Positions 63,706-64,000 of a DNA stretch of 64,000 nucleotides are shown here, piece by piece (within the stretch, counting starts at the first letter, position 1; every line of letters starts with the position of its first letter). The notes under the pieces were generated by a model. It searched no databases, was not told where the DNA came from, and saw only the letters and a list, made by a program, of their open reading frames with translations. Source of the stretch: Cepaea nemoralis (taxonomy: Eukaryota; Mollusca; Gastropoda; Stylommatophora; Helicidae); assembly GCA_014155875.1 (NCBI GenBank), contig JACEFZ010027745.1:125001-189000 (forward strand). Direction: 5' to 3'. Both the position numbers and the translations under genes were made by a program.

Positions 63706-64000
63706 CCACGCTTAACAAACCCATGTTTCAAGATGGTGATGCTTCCTGGAAGTGAATGCTTTCGGACACAACTCCTTATCTCAGTGTCAACACATGTGAA
63801 GGACTGACTTCATTGCATCGGGATCTATCCATTTATGCTCTGTCTCTTCCCGCTGTGCGGCCTGGCGAATTCATCGCACAAAGCACACACTCTCTTGCTG
63901 TAGCGATGAACAAGAGAAATCTCATAGAAAACTGCACTTGTTAACTGAATGACGATTCCGGAATTGAACACATACCCTTGACAGCGCGAGGCAAGCGGAT
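63706..64000. other. Unassigned stretch at window end
   Basis: A 62-codon plus frame (63756-63944) has no recognised motif. No repeat seen. Confidence 0.4.

Overview
This is repeat-dominated eukaryotic DNA, almost certainly from an invertebrate animal. There are no operons or ribosome-binding sites. There is dense simple-sequence and minisatellite DNA, many decayed non-LTR retrotransposons (LINEs), tRNA-like SINEs, and traces of hAT-like, mariner and possible LTR elements. The LINE families look like those common in mollusc and arthropod genomes, but I cannot name the species. I recognise no host protein-coding gene, rRNA or functional tRNA gene.

Layout. 1-9.5 kb: microsatellites, a 131-bp and a 46-bp tandem array, and one possible gag/ORF1-like reading frame (4.5-5.8 kb). 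9.57-11.19 kb: a hAT-like element bounded by perfect 13-bp inverted repeats. 11.8-13.7 kb: a 9-bp array invaded by a 325-330-bp CAAG-tailed element, with a second copy beyond it. 14.6-21.7 kb: SINEs, LINE 3' ends and a foldback element carrying a nested LINE and a nested SINE. 21.7-28.5 kb: a 43-bp satellite invaded by LINE X, itself invaded by LINE Y, itself invaded by the CAAG-tailed element. 28.5-34.6 kb: SINEs, 44-bp and 147-bp arrays. 34.6-48.6 kb: one LINE (W) cut into four collinear pieces by three insertions, each with a target-site duplication. 48.6-56.3 kb: a SINE-like repeat, LINE X copy 2 in a 31-bp satellite, and a 1.2-kb 43-bp minisatellite. 56.3-60.4 kb: an RNase H-bearing LINE (Z2) containing X3 and an oppositely oriented Z3. 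60.4-64 kb: a mariner remnant, SINEs and another ~43-bp array.

How the parts relate. Families are labelled locally: W, X, Y, Z, Q, U, V, T are LINEs; S1-S5 are SINE-like; M is foldback. W ends in a short stem-loop motif that is also the 3' end of the ~465-bp S5 repeat. This suggests S5 is mobilised by W-type reverse transcriptase. Nesting gives relative ages: W is older than Z1, I2 and I3; X1 is older than Y, which is older than the CAAG element; Z2 is older than X3 and Z3; M1 is older than W1 and S3. Two LINE copies have an inverted 5' part as expected from twin priming. All coding remnants are frameshifted, truncated or interrupted, so the window looks like heterochromatin-like or gene-poor intergenic DNA.
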